Positions 7,732 through 16,575 of a DNA stretch of 64,000 nucleotides are shown piece by piece. This DNA comes from Caldifarciminota bacterium (GTDB taxonomy: Bacteria; Hydrothermota; Hydrothermia; UBA1063; CAJXJZ01). The DNA lies in the NCBI GenBank assembly GCA_026986775.1, contig JALSNX010000001.1:153504-217503 (forward strand), read 5' to 3'. A model generated the notes under the pieces. That model made no database searches. It was not told where the DNA came from and worked only from the letters and a program-made list of their open reading frames with translations. Within the stretch, counting starts at the first letter, position 1; each line of letters starts with the position of its first letter. The translations under genes and the position numbers were made by a program.

Positions 7732-9090
7732 ATGAGAATACTTGTCGCTCCATGGGGCTGGCCAAAAAATTATGGAAAATCTAAATATCGTATTGGTGAG
7801 AAATTGATACCATCCAAGACATCAACTGGAGCCTTGAAAAAATATTTTAAGCCAGACCATACATTTGTCATTGTGCAGGATAGCCTTGCAGTATATTATC
7901 CTGAAACTTTTGAAGCTGAAAACTACCTCAAATTATCCCAATCCCTGCGCAATTTTTTGATAAACGACTATTTTTCAAATGAGGAATTCCTGCCCGACTT
8001 TAGTCCTAAGGTTGACAAGATTTTGATAGCCCCCAATGTTGGAAGTTTTACAAACAGAGACAAAAATAAACCAGCAAAATTAACCATTAAAGGCAAAATG
8101 AGTGACTATTACTACTGGGCGTTATACAACCTTTCTCGTTTAATTATTGACAAAAGCATTCAGACGGATGAACTTACACTTATTCTTGACACCACTCACG
8201 GACAAAATTTTATGCTTTACCTCACATTTTCGGCTCTATACAACATTGCTGCGATACTTTCCTTGAAATTTACGAACAAAATCAAACTTGAAATTTACAA
8301 TGCAGACCCTTATCTGGAAGAGGCCACTTACCTTGAGATAAACCTTGTCAGGGAACTTTACCCAAAATTTCAGATGACTTTGAAGTTCAGTCCACATGGA
8401 TTTTTGCCGCTAAAAGTCAATAAAAGCACGGTCAGTCAGGAGGAGCTGAAAAAACTCTCAAAAGAAATTCAGAGTTCTTTTCGAACAAACGAGAAACTAT
8501 ATAAAGAAACTTTTCTCCCGTTTCTTGGTGCCTTCACTCAGGGAATTGTTCATGGAGTAATGCATTTCTTTCCGCCTGATACAGATGATCTGGAGGATAC
8601 AATTTGTGAATTTTACAACAAGAAAATCCAGCTTATTCCTCAGGGCGAGAATCATTCGATGGTAGTCTCAAGAAGACTGTATTTTACGGAGTTTTTTGAA
8701 GCTTTGATATATGTCCGCAACCTGAGAACGGTTATGGAATCCATTGGTATTCGTAAGAAAGAAGAGGTGAGCCTGGCAGAGATTCGCCAGTGGGCAGAAG
8801 AGCTTTATGAGGAGTTTCCGGTAGTTCATGCAAGAACCCTGTATGAATTGGATGACCTTAAAAGGAAGATAATTCCCCAAAAAGTTATTTCTGAATTTAA
8901 TGAGTGGAAATCCTATGGTAAGTGCGTGGCAGGGATAAACATTCATAAGCGTAACTTTTTTGCTCATGCCGGATTTTCGGAAAATTCAATTGAAGTTAAA
9001 AAATTGGACAACGATTTTCAAATCAGGTTTTGTAAGCATGCTATGAGCATCATTTTGAATTACTTAAAAGAAACCGTGAGTAAATCTTAG
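7732..9090 (+). CDS. csx1: Csx1-type CARF-HEPN ribonuclease
   Basis: 452 aa. An N-terminal Rossmann-like CARF domain carries LILDTTHGQNFM (D153-G157), the ligand-binding loop of Csx1/Csm6 proteins. The C-terminal HEPN domain carries the RNase motif R-N-F-F-A-H (R407 to H412, R-X4-H). Csx1 proteins are cyclic-oligoadenylate-activated, dimeric, non-specific RNases that support type III immunity by degrading RNA during infection. The gene follows the III-A operon and is followed 10 nt later by csx15. The ribosome binding site GGAGGAGGG before ATG lies partly inside the HEPN stub. The activating ring size cannot be read from the sequence. Confidence 0.9.
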   Translation: MRILVAPWGWPKNYGKSKYRIGEKLIPSKTSTGALKKYFKPDHTFVIVQDSLAVYYPETFEAENYLKLSQSLRNFLINDYFSNEEFLPDFSPKVDKILIAPNVGSFTNRDKNKPAKLTIKGKMSDYYYWALYNLSRLIIDKSIQTDELTLILDTTHGQNFMLYLTFSALYNIAAILSLKFTNKIKLEIYNADPYLEEATYLEINLVRELYPKFQMTLKFSPHGFLPLKVNKSTVSQEELKKLSKEIQSSFRTNEKLYKETFLPFLGAFTQGIVHGVMHFFPPDTDDLEDTICEFYNKKIQLIPQGENHSMVVSRRLYFTEFFEALIYVRNLRTVMESIGIRKKEEVSLAEIRQWAEELYEEFPVVHARTLYELDDLKRKIIPQKVISEFNEWKSYGKCVAGINIHKRNFFAHAGFSENSIEVKKLDNDFQIRFCKHAMSIILNYLKETVSKS

Positions 9091-9100
9091 GAGGTAAACT

Positions 9101-9481
9101 ATGCTTATACTCAACTTTTCGCATCCCCTGACTGATGAACAAATTGGTCAAATTCAGGAGATAACGGGTCAGAAAATTGATGAAGTCAGGCAGATACAGA
9201 CACATTTTGACAACGAAAAGCCATTTGATGAGCAGGTGGAAGAGGTTATAAAGGCGTGTAATCTCACATCTCTGGAGTGGCAAACCCTTCCCACTCTTAT
9301 CGTGCCGCCGGCGTTTAACTTTATCGCCGTAACTCTCCTTGCCGCACTTCACGGTCTTATAGGCTACTTTCCGCCTGTTATTCGCCTTAAACCCGTCAAA
9401 GACACGGTTCCCCCACGGTTTGAAGTCGCCGAGATAATAAATCTCCAGCAGGTAAGAGAAAAATTTCGGCAAAAAAGATAG
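9101..9481 (+). CDS. csx15: Csx15 family, probable cyclic-oligoadenylate ring nuclease
   Basis: 126 aa, starting at ATG after AGGAGGTAAACT. The sequence begins MLILNFSHPLTDEQIGQI and contains PAFNFIAVTLLAALHGLIGY and PPRFEVAEIINLQQVREK. This pattern matches Csx15, a CRISPR-associated protein found next to type III effectors. Related families (Csx15, Csx16, Csx20) have been proposed or shown to degrade cyclic oligoadenylates, which would switch off csx1. The position directly downstream of csx1 fits an on/off pair. Family recognition is from memory; the biochemical role is inference. Confidence 0.75.
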   Translation: MLILNFSHPLTDEQIGQIQEITGQKIDEVRQIQTHFDNEKPFDEQVEEVIKACNLTSLEWQTLPTLIVPPAFNFIAVTLLAALHGLIGYFPPVIRLKPVKDTVPPRFEVAEIINLQQVREKFRQKR

Positions 9482-9491
9482 CGTATTTTAT

Positions 9492-9520
9492 TTGACAGTA
9501 ATTGATAACTGCTTTATAAT
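9492..9520 (+). promoter_or_regulatory. Consensus sigma70-type promoter of the type I-B operon
   Basis: TTGACA at 9492-9497 and TATAAT at 9515-9520 with exactly 17 bp between them: a perfect consensus promoter just after csx15. It separates the type III transcription unit from the type I-B unit. A leader ORF with its own ribosome binding site starts 24 bp downstream of the -10 box. Confidence 0.85.
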
Positions 9521-9543
9521 TAACTAATACAGGAGTTTAGGGG

Positions 9544-9642
9544 GTGAAGACAAACGCTATAGATTCAGATAAACTCCAATTCACAGGCAACTGGTTTATA
9601 AACTTGGGAATATTGGTTTTTGTGAATTTAATGGAGGATTGA
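9544..9642 (+). CDS. 32-codon leader ORF ahead of cas8b, Cas8-N-terminus-like
   Basis: A GTG at 9544, with AGGAG 8 nt upstream, opens a 32-codon frame ending in TGA at 9640-9642, two bases before the cas8b ATG. The peptide contains KLQFTGNWFINLGILVFVNL. The segment FTGNWFINLGI resembles the N-terminus of some CXXC-type Cas8 proteins (recall, unverified). The cas8b ribosome binding site lies inside its last codons, so translation is probably coupled. It may be the remnant of an earlier Cas8 gene, or a leader peptide that tunes cas8b expression. Coordinates are firm; function is unknown. Confidence 0.5.
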   Translation: MKTNAIDSDKLQFTGNWFINLGILVFVNLMED

Positions 9643-9644
9643 GC

Positions 9645-11387
9645 ATGATAGCAACACTTATTCAAATCGGTAAAGCCATGAGAGACGCCTATCCCATGCC
9701 ATTTGTTGAAGTTCCTTACAAAGGAGTTAGAGAGAGCATGGATGAGCCTAAAGTAATTGTAGTAGAATTAGATAATCGTGAAGGGAGTCTAAGCCTTAAA
9801 AAGATTTATCTGGCTGACTACAGTGTCGAAGATGCCAAAAACAAATATTTTTTCAGGTCCGGGAAATCTAAAGGGGCCGCACCGACTTTGAGCTTTAAAT
9901 TACCTCCGAAATCTTCTACACTTAGAGAGCGACTTAAGGTTTTAAATAATCTTGGTTATAGATCAAATGAGGAAGAGTTGTCAATTCGAATAGAGGAATT
10001 TGCTGACAGATTAAGGAAAGAAAAAGCTATTGGGAAGAATGTACTGGTGGTTTTGAAAATTGATGGGAAATGGCCTTCTGAAAACGAGAGGCTGGTAACG
10101 GGTTTTATAGAAGAAACTTTGAGAAATCTTGGTGACAATAAATTCCGCAAATTCTGGAAAGTTGAGTCTATCTGTCATGGCTGTGGTCAAAAAAAGATAG
10201 TTTATGGTGGAGTGGGGGATCTGTTGAAGTTTTATACTGTAGATAAGTATGGATACGCACCTTCATTAAATCCCAAGTATGCATGGAAACAGTATGGTTT
10301 GTGTAAAGAGTGTATACTTGACCTTGAAAGAGGAAAAAGGACAGTAGATGAGTTTCTGAAGTGGAATTTCTATGGAAAAGAGTTCTGGCTGTTACCTGTA
10401 TCAACAGGGAATCTAAGAACGACACTTGAAGAATTCAAAAATTTTTATTCTGAAATAAAAGGGAGAGCTCACAAAGAAGGGTATGAGTCTATCGAGGACA
10501 GATTGATTTACGAAGCCTCGGTCAGGGAAGAGGTAACTTTTTACCATTTTGTGTTTGTGAAAGCTGAAAATCAAGCATTTAGAATTCTCTTACATATAGA
10601 AGAAGTTCTTCCCTCAGTGCTTGCGCAGTATGTTTACACAAAGAGAGAAGTTGAAGATGATTTCAATAGCTTTCTCCACGAATTTATTAACGATAAGGAA
10701 GGCTTCAGGTTTAATTTCTTTACATCATCAGATTTAAAGGCTACGAAGCAAAAAACCGGTTTCACAGATGAGGACTTTTTTATGCTTGTTGATAAAGTTT
10801 TCAGGCGCTCGCCTGTGGATGAGAGATATTTGATTTCAAAGGCTATATCCCGAATAAGCAAGGACATGGCTGAGGCAGGCGAACATGCCAGGATTCCACG
10901 GTGGTCAGTTCTTGAAACCCTGCTATCGCTTGAGTTTTTGCTTAAATGGGGCATACTTAAAAGAAAAACTGGAGGTGTTGAGATGAGCAGTTTACCATAT
11001 GCAGAATTTTTTGAGAGGCATGGTGACTTCTTTAATCATCCGGCAAAAAGGGCGCTTGTCTTGCTCGGCGTGATCGTACAAAAGTTTTTGAACTATCAAT
11101 ACAAAGAGCGCAATTCAACGCCATTTATGAAGGTCCTGAAAAATCTCCGTCTTGACCAGAAGGATGTGCACTCAATCTTTACCGCCCTACAGAACAAGAT
11201 GAACGAATACGGGATTGGACACTGGTGGCCTGAACTCCGTGAAGGGATAAGTTTATATTTTATTGAGGGTGGCGATAAATGGCCTCTATCCCCTGACGAA
11301 ATCGGATTCTACATCGCAGTGGGAATGTCTCTCCATTCGCATCCAATCTTTGGAAGAAGCGAAGAAGGAAAATCTGATAATGAATGA
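9645..11387 (+). CDS. cas8b: Cas8b, type I-B Cascade large subunit
   Basis: 580 aa, beginning MIATLIQIGKAMRDAY. A zinc-ribbon with C177/C180 (CHGCGQ) and C220/C223 (CKEC) surrounds FYTVDKYGYAPSLNPKYAW, a pattern typical of the TM1802/Csh1 branch of Cas8b. Cas8b recognises the PAM and anchors the type I-B Cascade. GGAGG at 9633-9637 is 7 nt from ATG 9645; an in-frame TTG at 9639 is too close to serve, so the ATG is chosen. A short MNT gene overlaps the 3' end by 8 nt. It is first in the order cas8b-cas7-cas5-cas3-cas4-cas1-cas2; the cas6 gene that often precedes cas8b in type I-B loci is absent. Confidence 0.88.
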   Translation: MIATLIQIGKAMRDAYPMPFVEVPYKGVRESMDEPKVIVVELDNREGSLSLKKIYLADYSVEDAKNKYFFRSGKSKGAAPTLSFKLPPKSSTLRERLKVLNNLGYRSNEEELSIRIEEFADRLRKEKAIGKNVLVVLKIDGKWPSENERLVTGFIEETLRNLGDNKFRKFWKVESICHGCGQKKIVYGGVGDLLKFYTVDKYGYAPSLNPKYAWKQYGLCKECILDLERGKRTVDEFLKWNFYGKEFWLLPVSTGNLRTTLEEFKNFYSEIKGRAHKEGYESIEDRLIYEASVREEVTFYHFVFVKAENQAFRILLHIEEVLPSVLAQYVYTKREVEDDFNSFLHEFINDKEGFRFNFFTSSDLKATKQKTGFTDEDFFMLVDKVFRRSPVDERYLISKAISRISKDMAEAGEHARIPRWSVLETLLSLEFLLKWGILKRKTGGVEMSSLPYAEFFERHGDFFNHPAKRALVLLGVIVQKFLNYQYKERNSTPFMKVLKNLRLDQKDVHSIFTALQNKMNEYGIGHWWPELREGISLYFIEGGDKWPLSPDEIGFYIAVGMSLHSHPIFGRSEEGKSDNE

Positions 11388-11709
11388 AAGAGAAGTTAGA
11401 AAACTCATAAAATCTATAGTTCGAAGCGAACAGGAGGCAGAGGGTTTCAAAGTTGAAAGAATTATCCTTTTTGGAAGTCGTGCACGAGGCAATTATGACG
11501 AATTAAGTGATTGGGACATATTTGTAATAGTGAATAAAAACCTGGATTTCCCGCGCAAAAGAAAGTTAGCTTCTAAGATTCGCAGGAAACTTGCTTTGTT
11601 TGACATCGCTATCGGCATAATCATCAAATCCAGAACAGATGTAGAGATGCAGAAGGACAAAGTTGGATACATAGCTTACTATGCACTACGAGAAGGGATC
11701 GAAATATGA
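11380..11709 (+). CDS. Minimal nucleotidyltransferase (MNT-type antitoxin)
   Basis: 109 aa. The motif ERIILFGSRARGNYDELSDWDIFVI contains the GSxxRG and D-x-D residues of the minimal nucleotidyltransferase fold, so the active site looks intact. MNT proteins usually pair with a HEPN RNase toxin and inactivate it by AMPylation. The start ATG at 11380 lies within the cas8b end (8-nt overlap), and its stop overlaps the following HEPN-like gene (ATGA). A longer in-frame reading from 11263 would lie in cas8b and is rejected. It is inserted between cas8b and cas7, so it is probably co-expressed with Cascade. Confidence 0.82.
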   Translation: MNEREVRKLIKSIVRSEQEAEGFKVERIILFGSRARGNYDELSDWDIFVIVNKNLDFPRKRKLASKIRRKLALFDIAIGIIIKSRTDVEMQKDKVGYIAYYALREGIEI

Positions 11710-11960
11710 ACGAAGACGATGTAAAAAAATGGATTTTCAAGGCAGAAAACGATTTTGTCATTGACGAACTAACCGATTACGCCATCAATGTCAGATACGG
11801 CGATGAATTTTACTTTCCTTCTGTTGAGGAGGCCAAAGAAGCTTTGAGGCTTGCGGAGATTACCAGAAATTTTGTCCTGAATGCATTTAAAAAACTGGGG
11901 GTCAGTTTTGATCCCGAAAAGATTTTGAAGGAGGTGCGTGATGAGCTATCTCAAAAATAG
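11706..11960 (+). CDS. Truncated HEPN-domain protein (partner of MNT)
   Basis: 84 aa, about 40-50 residues shorter than a normal HEPN toxin. It begins MNEDDVKKWIFKAENDF, the standard HEPN helix 1. It then jumps to IDELTDYAINVRYGDEFYFP and VEEAKEALRLAEITRNFVLNAF, which is the end of the domain. The middle, normally holding the FHAQQAAEKYLKA-type helix, is missing. The frame is kept, so this looks like an in-frame internal deletion. It overlaps MNT by 4 nt and cas7 by 20 nt. The toxin is probably inactive, leaving the intact MNT without a target or with a new role. Confidence 0.7.
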   Translation: MNEDDVKKWIFKAENDFVIDELTDYAINVRYGDEFYFPSVEEAKEALRLAEITRNFVLNAFKKLGVSFDPEKILKEVRDELSQK

Positions 11961-12957
11961 GTCAGAGTTTTTGTTTCTCTACGATGTCAGGGACGCCAAC
12001 CCCAACGGCGATCCGATTGACGAAAACAAACCAAGAATAGATGAAGAAACTGGCCAGGTGCTAGTTACCGATGTGAGACTGAAGAGAACGATAAGGGATT
12101 ACCTTTTGAAGTTAATAAGCAACAATGATGTTCGCCTCAAAGGACAGGATATATTCGTTAAAGAAGTTAGAGACGAAGAAGGCTATCTTTACGATGCTAA
12201 AACTCGTGCAAAAGAATTCGTTGGAGATAAAGAAGGTAAATTCCATGAACTTAAAGAAACTGTCAGAAAAGAAGTAACAAATCAGTGTATAGATGTGAGA
12301 TTATTCGGTGCTGTAATTCCTATTGAATTTAAGGTAAAAGGAAAAGAAAAACCTGAGACAGGTTCAGTAATAATGACTGGTCCGGTTCAATTTCGATTTG
12401 GGCGTTCTTTGCATAGAATTGAGCTGAATTTCATTAAAGGCACTGGAGCTTTTGCTGACAAGTATGACGAAAAAAACAAAAAAGCCCAATTCACTTTCCG
12501 CGAAGAATGGATTGTGCCTTATGCCCTAATCGCATTTCACGGTGTAGCCAACGAGTATGCCGCCCAGACCACACATCTCACGGAAGACGACCTCAATCTC
12601 ATGGTTGAAGCTATGTGGAATGGGACAAAGGACCTGATTACCCGCAGCAAATTTGGCCAGATGCCAAGACTACTCCTCAGAATCGTTTACAAAGAAGGGG
12701 CGGACTTTTACATTGGCGAACTCGACAAACTGGTCAAATGGGTGCCGGAGAACGGCCTTCGCGAAGAGCAGGTAAGAGACATCACACAGGGAACCCTTGA
12801 GGTTGAAGAGCTTTTGAAAGCCTTAGAAAAGCACAGGGACAGGATTGATCGTGTGGAGATCGCAATTCACGAACGCCTCAAGACAAATCCTGAACTCGTG
12901 GAAGCCCTAAAAGCCAAACTCGGTGAAGAAAAAATCAAACTGCTTCCACTATCATGA
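11941..12957 (+). CDS. cas7: Cas7b (Csh2 type), type I-B Cascade backbone
   Basis: 338 aa, starting at ATG 11941 with GGAGG 6 nt upstream; a GTG one codon earlier is less likely. The N-terminus FLYDVRDANPNGDPIDENKPRID and VLVTDVRLKRTIRDYL are hallmarks of the Csh2 branch of Cas7. Multiple copies coat the crRNA spacer in Cascade. The 3' end overlaps the cas5 start by 4 nt, fitting translational coupling within the type I-B operon. Confidence 0.93.
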   Translation: MSYLKNRSEFLFLYDVRDANPNGDPIDENKPRIDEETGQVLVTDVRLKRTIRDYLLKLISNNDVRLKGQDIFVKEVRDEEGYLYDAKTRAKEFVGDKEGKFHELKETVRKEVTNQCIDVRLFGAVIPIEFKVKGKEKPETGSVIMTGPVQFRFGRSLHRIELNFIKGTGAFADKYDEKNKKAQFTFREEWIVPYALIAFHGVANEYAAQTTHLTEDDLNLMVEAMWNGTKDLITRSKFGQMPRLLLRIVYKEGADFYIGELDKLVKWVPENGLREEQVRDITQGTLEVEELLKALEKHRDRIDRVEIAIHERLKTNPELVEALKAKLGEEKIKLLPLS

Positions 12958-13706
12958 GAGTAATTTCCTTTAAAATCTGGGGCGATTATGCCCACTTCAG
13001 GCGGCACTACACGACAAGTTCGCCGCTTACCCATTCCATTCCGCCTCCGAGCGCACTGCGCGGGCTTGTGGGGGCTATTATGGGTTTTTCACGGGAGGAA
13101 TATCCACAAAAACTCGCTCCAGATATAGCATTTTTTGGAGTCAGACTACTTCGTCCTGTTAAAAAAATCAGGCTGGGTATGAATTACATGGACACCAAAG
13201 ACGGGAGCTGGACGCAGCTTGACTTGAAGAAATTCCGTCCCATAGTGAAGAAAGATGGTCACGGCAATCCGAGACTACATACGCAGATTCGCATGGAGTT
13301 ACTGAAGGACCCGGCATTTGAGATATTCTTTCATCACGAGGATGACAGTCTGATGGATGAGCTTTCAGAGAGGCTGAAAAGACATCAAACAGTTTACACG
13401 CTCTATCTTGGCATCACGGAATGTATTACAAACTTCAAATTTTTGTGGGATGAAAATGTCAATCGGTTTCACGGGGTTTCAAATGTCCTTAGTGCCTTCA
13501 AACTGAGCGCTCTTAAAGGATTCAAGCTTAAAATGGGCATGGGTGTGGTCAAGGAAGCCCTGCCCCTGTTCATCGATTCACAGCGAATTCGGCAGAACGG
13601 AGAAGAAGTTGTTTTCAACCCGTTTGCACAGCCCTTGAGAGCCGAGATTGAGGGTGCGTTCGTATATCCGGGAAGAACTGATGAAACCTTTGCGTTTGTG
13701 GGATGA
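12954..13706 (+). CDS. cas5: Cas5b (Cas5h), type I-B Cascade subunit
   Basis: 250-aa RAMP protein. The start MRVISFKIWGDYAHFRRHYTTSSPLTHSIPPPSALRG is diagnostic for Cas5: a beta strand followed by the P-P-SALRGL glycine-containing helix. Cas5 caps the crRNA 5' handle and contacts Cas8b. Both ends overlap neighbours by 4 nt (ATGA type), so cas7-cas5-cas3 form one coupled unit. Confidence 0.92.
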   Translation: MRVISFKIWGDYAHFRRHYTTSSPLTHSIPPPSALRGLVGAIMGFSREEYPQKLAPDIAFFGVRLLRPVKKIRLGMNYMDTKDGSWTQLDLKKFRPIVKKDGHGNPRLHTQIRMELLKDPAFEIFFHHEDDSLMDELSERLKRHQTVYTLYLGITECITNFKFLWDENVNRFHGVSNVLSAFKLSALKGFKLKMGMGVVKEALPLFIDSQRIRQNGEEVVFNPFAQPLRAEIEGAFVYPGRTDETFAFVG

Positions 13707-16081
13707 TAGGGGTATTGGAATCACATCCCGGTATCCAACTTAAAACCCATCTCCTGGAAGTTGAAAGGCGAATAAAGGCATTCTGTGAGGATTTACAGGT
13801 TGACGAGGTATTTCAGGAAACAGCCCGTTTAACCGCACTTACCCACGACCTCGGCAAGACCACAGGTTACTTCCAGGACCATCTCAAAGGCAGGCATGTC
13901 AACCCATCCCTTTCATCTCATGCACTGCTTTCGGCCGTTCTTGCAGTGTGGCATTTTTCAGAAAGCGTTCCGATCTGCATGAAGCTACCTCTTTTCCTAT
14001 CCGTCAGAACACACCACTCCAACCTCTCCCAGCTTTCTGCCATGACATACCCAAAACACGAGTGGAAATATCTTGAAAAACAGGTTCAATCCATCGATAT
14101 TGAAGCATTTTTTAACCTTCTGGCAGATCTTGGACTTTCCAATCCTGAAAGCGGTGAACTTCTCCCTGCCTTTCAGGATTTTGCGATCAATTTCTCATGG
14201 CAAATAGACCAGTGCAGGGGCATTGATATTTACTTCACAACCAACCTCCTTTTAGGTATGCTTGTTGATGCTGATATTCGGGCGGTTATCGGGATGGATG
14301 CAAATGAAGAACGAGTTGAAATTCCAGACAACATCGTTGACAGTTATATTACAACACTTCCGCAAAAATCAGAGATGGCCACATTAAGACAGGAGTTCTA
14401 TAAAACCGTTATAAATAACATTCTGAGGCTGGGTCCTGATAATAAATTTTTGTCTATCACCGCTCCCACAGGTATAGGTAAAACACTCACCGGATTTTCA
14501 GCTGCTGTTCATCTGCGTAACTTGATTCAAAATGTGACTGGAAAAATTCCAAGAATTATATATGTCCTGCCTTTTACAAGCATAATTGATCAGAATTTTG
14601 ACGTCATTGAAAAGGTAATTGAGAATTACGGCCTTTCAAAGGAAATAATCCTAAAACATCATTTCCGCTCAAGCCCTGTAAAGAACTATTCTGACTTTAA
14701 AGTGGAGGACATCTGGGAATACCTTGAAGAAAAACATATTTTTAAGAATCCTGATGCTGGAAAATTATTAAAAAAATATGAACAGGCTCATAATCGTATA
14801 GAAACATGGGACGGCGAGATTATTGTAACTACATTCGTTCGATTTTATGAAACGCTTTTTACAAACAAACGTTCCGAAATGAGAAGATTACACAGACTCG
14901 CTGGCAGTATTGTCATTCTGGATGAGGTTCAAAATATCCCGGCAGAATACTGGGAAGGGACAGAAAAAGCGCTTAAATTTCTCGCTGATAAATGGGATAC
15001 TCGGTTTATTCTTATGACAGCAACTCGTCCCGCCCTCCTCCAGGATGCGGTGGAACTCACTCAACCCAAAAAGGAGATATTTTTCAGTAAACTTTCAAGA
15101 ACATCTCTTAAGATTTATACAGAACCTGTGTCATATACAGAGGTTGACTCATGGCTTTTACCCAATGTGGAATCAGCGAAGAACTTTATGGTTGTTATGA
15201 ACACTGTTCGTTCAGCCCAGGATGTTTACAACCATGTTAAAAAGGCTTTAAGCAGCGAATTTGAACTTTATTTTCTATCCGCCTCACTCATTCCAAAACA
15301 TAGAGAAAAGCGAATTAAAGAAATAAGCGAGAAATTAAGGAATGGCAAGCATTTGGGCCTGATAGCCACTCAGGTAGTGGAAGCAGGTGTTGACCTTGAT
15401 TTTGATGTTGTTATCAGAGATTTTGCCCCGCTTGATTCAGTTGTTCAGGCTGCCGGAAGATGTAACAGAAATGCGGCTTCTGAAACAGGTGGCAGGGTTT
15501 TTCTTGTTAAACTTGTCAACCCGATACCCGGGGAAAGACAACTTGCTTCATACATCTATGATGGAGTTCTTCTAAATACCACCGAAGAGATAATTAAACA
15601 TTTAAATGAACTCTCCGAAAAAGACTATTTCAAACTCGTTGAGCGATACTTTCACGAGATTCGTAATGAGGGGAGAAAAGCACAGGATAGGAATCTGCTT
15701 GAGAGTGTAGAATTTTTAAAATACGATGAACTTGGAATGTTTAGTTTAATCAAAAAAGGATTTGAACAGGTTCCCGTTTTTGTGGAGTTTGATTGTGATG
15801 CTACATATCTAATTTGTAAGTTAAAAGAAATTGAGCGCCTTCCTGTAAAGTCTTACAGTGACCGTATGAATCGAAGATCTATATTCAGGACTATTTCTTC
15901 TGAGATCTGGGGTTATGTAGTTAATGTCCCACTACAGGTTGCCCTTGCAGCTGGCCTGGATACACTTCCCTATGCTTCAAGCTTTTTATGGCTGCGAAAA
16001 GAATTACCGAATTTTAAAAATATTTATCGGGAAGATACAGGTTTCGTGCGGAAAATAGAGCATGAAGCATTTTTCTTATGA
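13703..16081 (+). CDS. cas3: Cas3 helicase-nuclease, type I-B
   Basis: 792 aa, HD nuclease fused to an SF2 helicase. The HD motif is LTHDLGK (H48-D49), with further metal-site histidines at TRTHHSN-type positions (VRTHHSN). The helicase has Walker A APTGIGKT (G257-T261), a motif II DEVQ (residues 407-410) and motif VI VVQAAGRCNRN, preceded by TQVVEAGVDLDFD. The DEVQ box is normal for Cas3 of this branch. Recruited by Cascade, it unwinds and degrades target DNA. The stop overlaps the cas4 start (ATGA). All key residues visible to me are present, so an active protein is likely. Confidence 0.94.
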   Translation: MIGVLESHPGIQLKTHLLEVERRIKAFCEDLQVDEVFQETARLTALTHDLGKTTGYFQDHLKGRHVNPSLSSHALLSAVLAVWHFSESVPICMKLPLFLSVRTHHSNLSQLSAMTYPKHEWKYLEKQVQSIDIEAFFNLLADLGLSNPESGELLPAFQDFAINFSWQIDQCRGIDIYFTTNLLLGMLVDADIRAVIGMDANEERVEIPDNIVDSYITTLPQKSEMATLRQEFYKTVINNILRLGPDNKFLSITAPTGIGKTLTGFSAAVHLRNLIQNVTGKIPRIIYVLPFTSIIDQNFDVIEKVIENYGLSKEIILKHHFRSSPVKNYSDFKVEDIWEYLEEKHIFKNPDAGKLLKKYEQAHNRIETWDGEIIVTTFVRFYETLFTNKRSEMRRLHRLAGSIVILDEVQNIPAEYWEGTEKALKFLADKWDTRFILMTATRPALLQDAVELTQPKKEIFFSKLSRTSLKIYTEPVSYTEVDSWLLPNVESAKNFMVVMNTVRSAQDVYNHVKKALSSEFELYFLSASLIPKHREKRIKEISEKLRNGKHLGLIATQVVEAGVDLDFDVVIRDFAPLDSVVQAAGRCNRNAASETGGRVFLVKLVNPIPGERQLASYIYDGVLLNTTEEIIKHLNELSEKDYFKLVERYFHEIRNEGRKAQDRNLLESVEFLKYDELGMFSLIKKGFEQVPVFVEFDCDATYLICKLKEIERLPVKSYSDRMNRRSIFRTISSEIWGYVVNVPLQVALAAGLDTLPYASSFLWLRKELPNFKNIYREDTGFVRKIEHEAFFL

Positions 16082-16575
16082 AATTCATTAACGCTTACAT
16101 CTTCCAATCATACCTGACATGTCCCCGTGAGGCGTGGCTTGAATACCATTCTATAAATGCAGAGCAGAATCATGAATTTCTTATGCTTGGCAGGCTTATT
16201 CACGAAACTACCTACAAAAGGGACAGAAAAGAGATATTTATTGACCAGCTTCTTAAGATAGACCTTGTTCACGGAGAACTCGTTGCTGAAGTTAAAAAAT
16301 CATCAAGGCATAAAGAGGCCGCCAGAATGCAGCTTCTTTACTACCTTTACTATCTAAAACACGAAAAAGGGCTTGAATTTCAGGGAATGCTTCTTTTTCC
16401 AAAAGAGCGAAGAAGGGAAGAGGTAAAACTTACTAAGGAGGCAGAGGAAAAAATTGAGCAGATTTTACAAAAAATTCAGAGTTTGGTTGAGAGTCCTGCA
16501 CCACCACCTGTAAAGAAGATAAAATACTGCAAAACATGTGCATTTTATGATTACTGCTTTGCTGAGGAGGAGTAA
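16078..16575 (+). CDS. cas4: Cas4 (RecB-like exonuclease, adaptation)
   Basis: 165 aa. An N-terminal cysteine in YLTCPREAWLEY (C15) and the C-terminal CKTCAFYDYCF (C151, C154, C160) make up the 4Fe-4S site of Cas4. The nuclease core has LGRLIHE, the acidic IDLVHGELVAEVKKS and RMQLLYYLYYL. Cas4 trims prespacers at the PAM end and hands them to Cas1-Cas2. It starts inside the cas3 stop and its stop abuts cas1. Confidence 0.93.
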   Translation: MKFINAYIFQSYLTCPREAWLEYHSINAEQNHEFLMLGRLIHETTYKRDRKEIFIDQLLKIDLVHGELVAEVKKSSRHKEAARMQLLYYLYYLKHEKGLEFQGMLLFPKERRREEVKLTKEAEEKIEQILQKIQSLVESPAPPPVKKIKYCKTCAFYDYCFAEEE

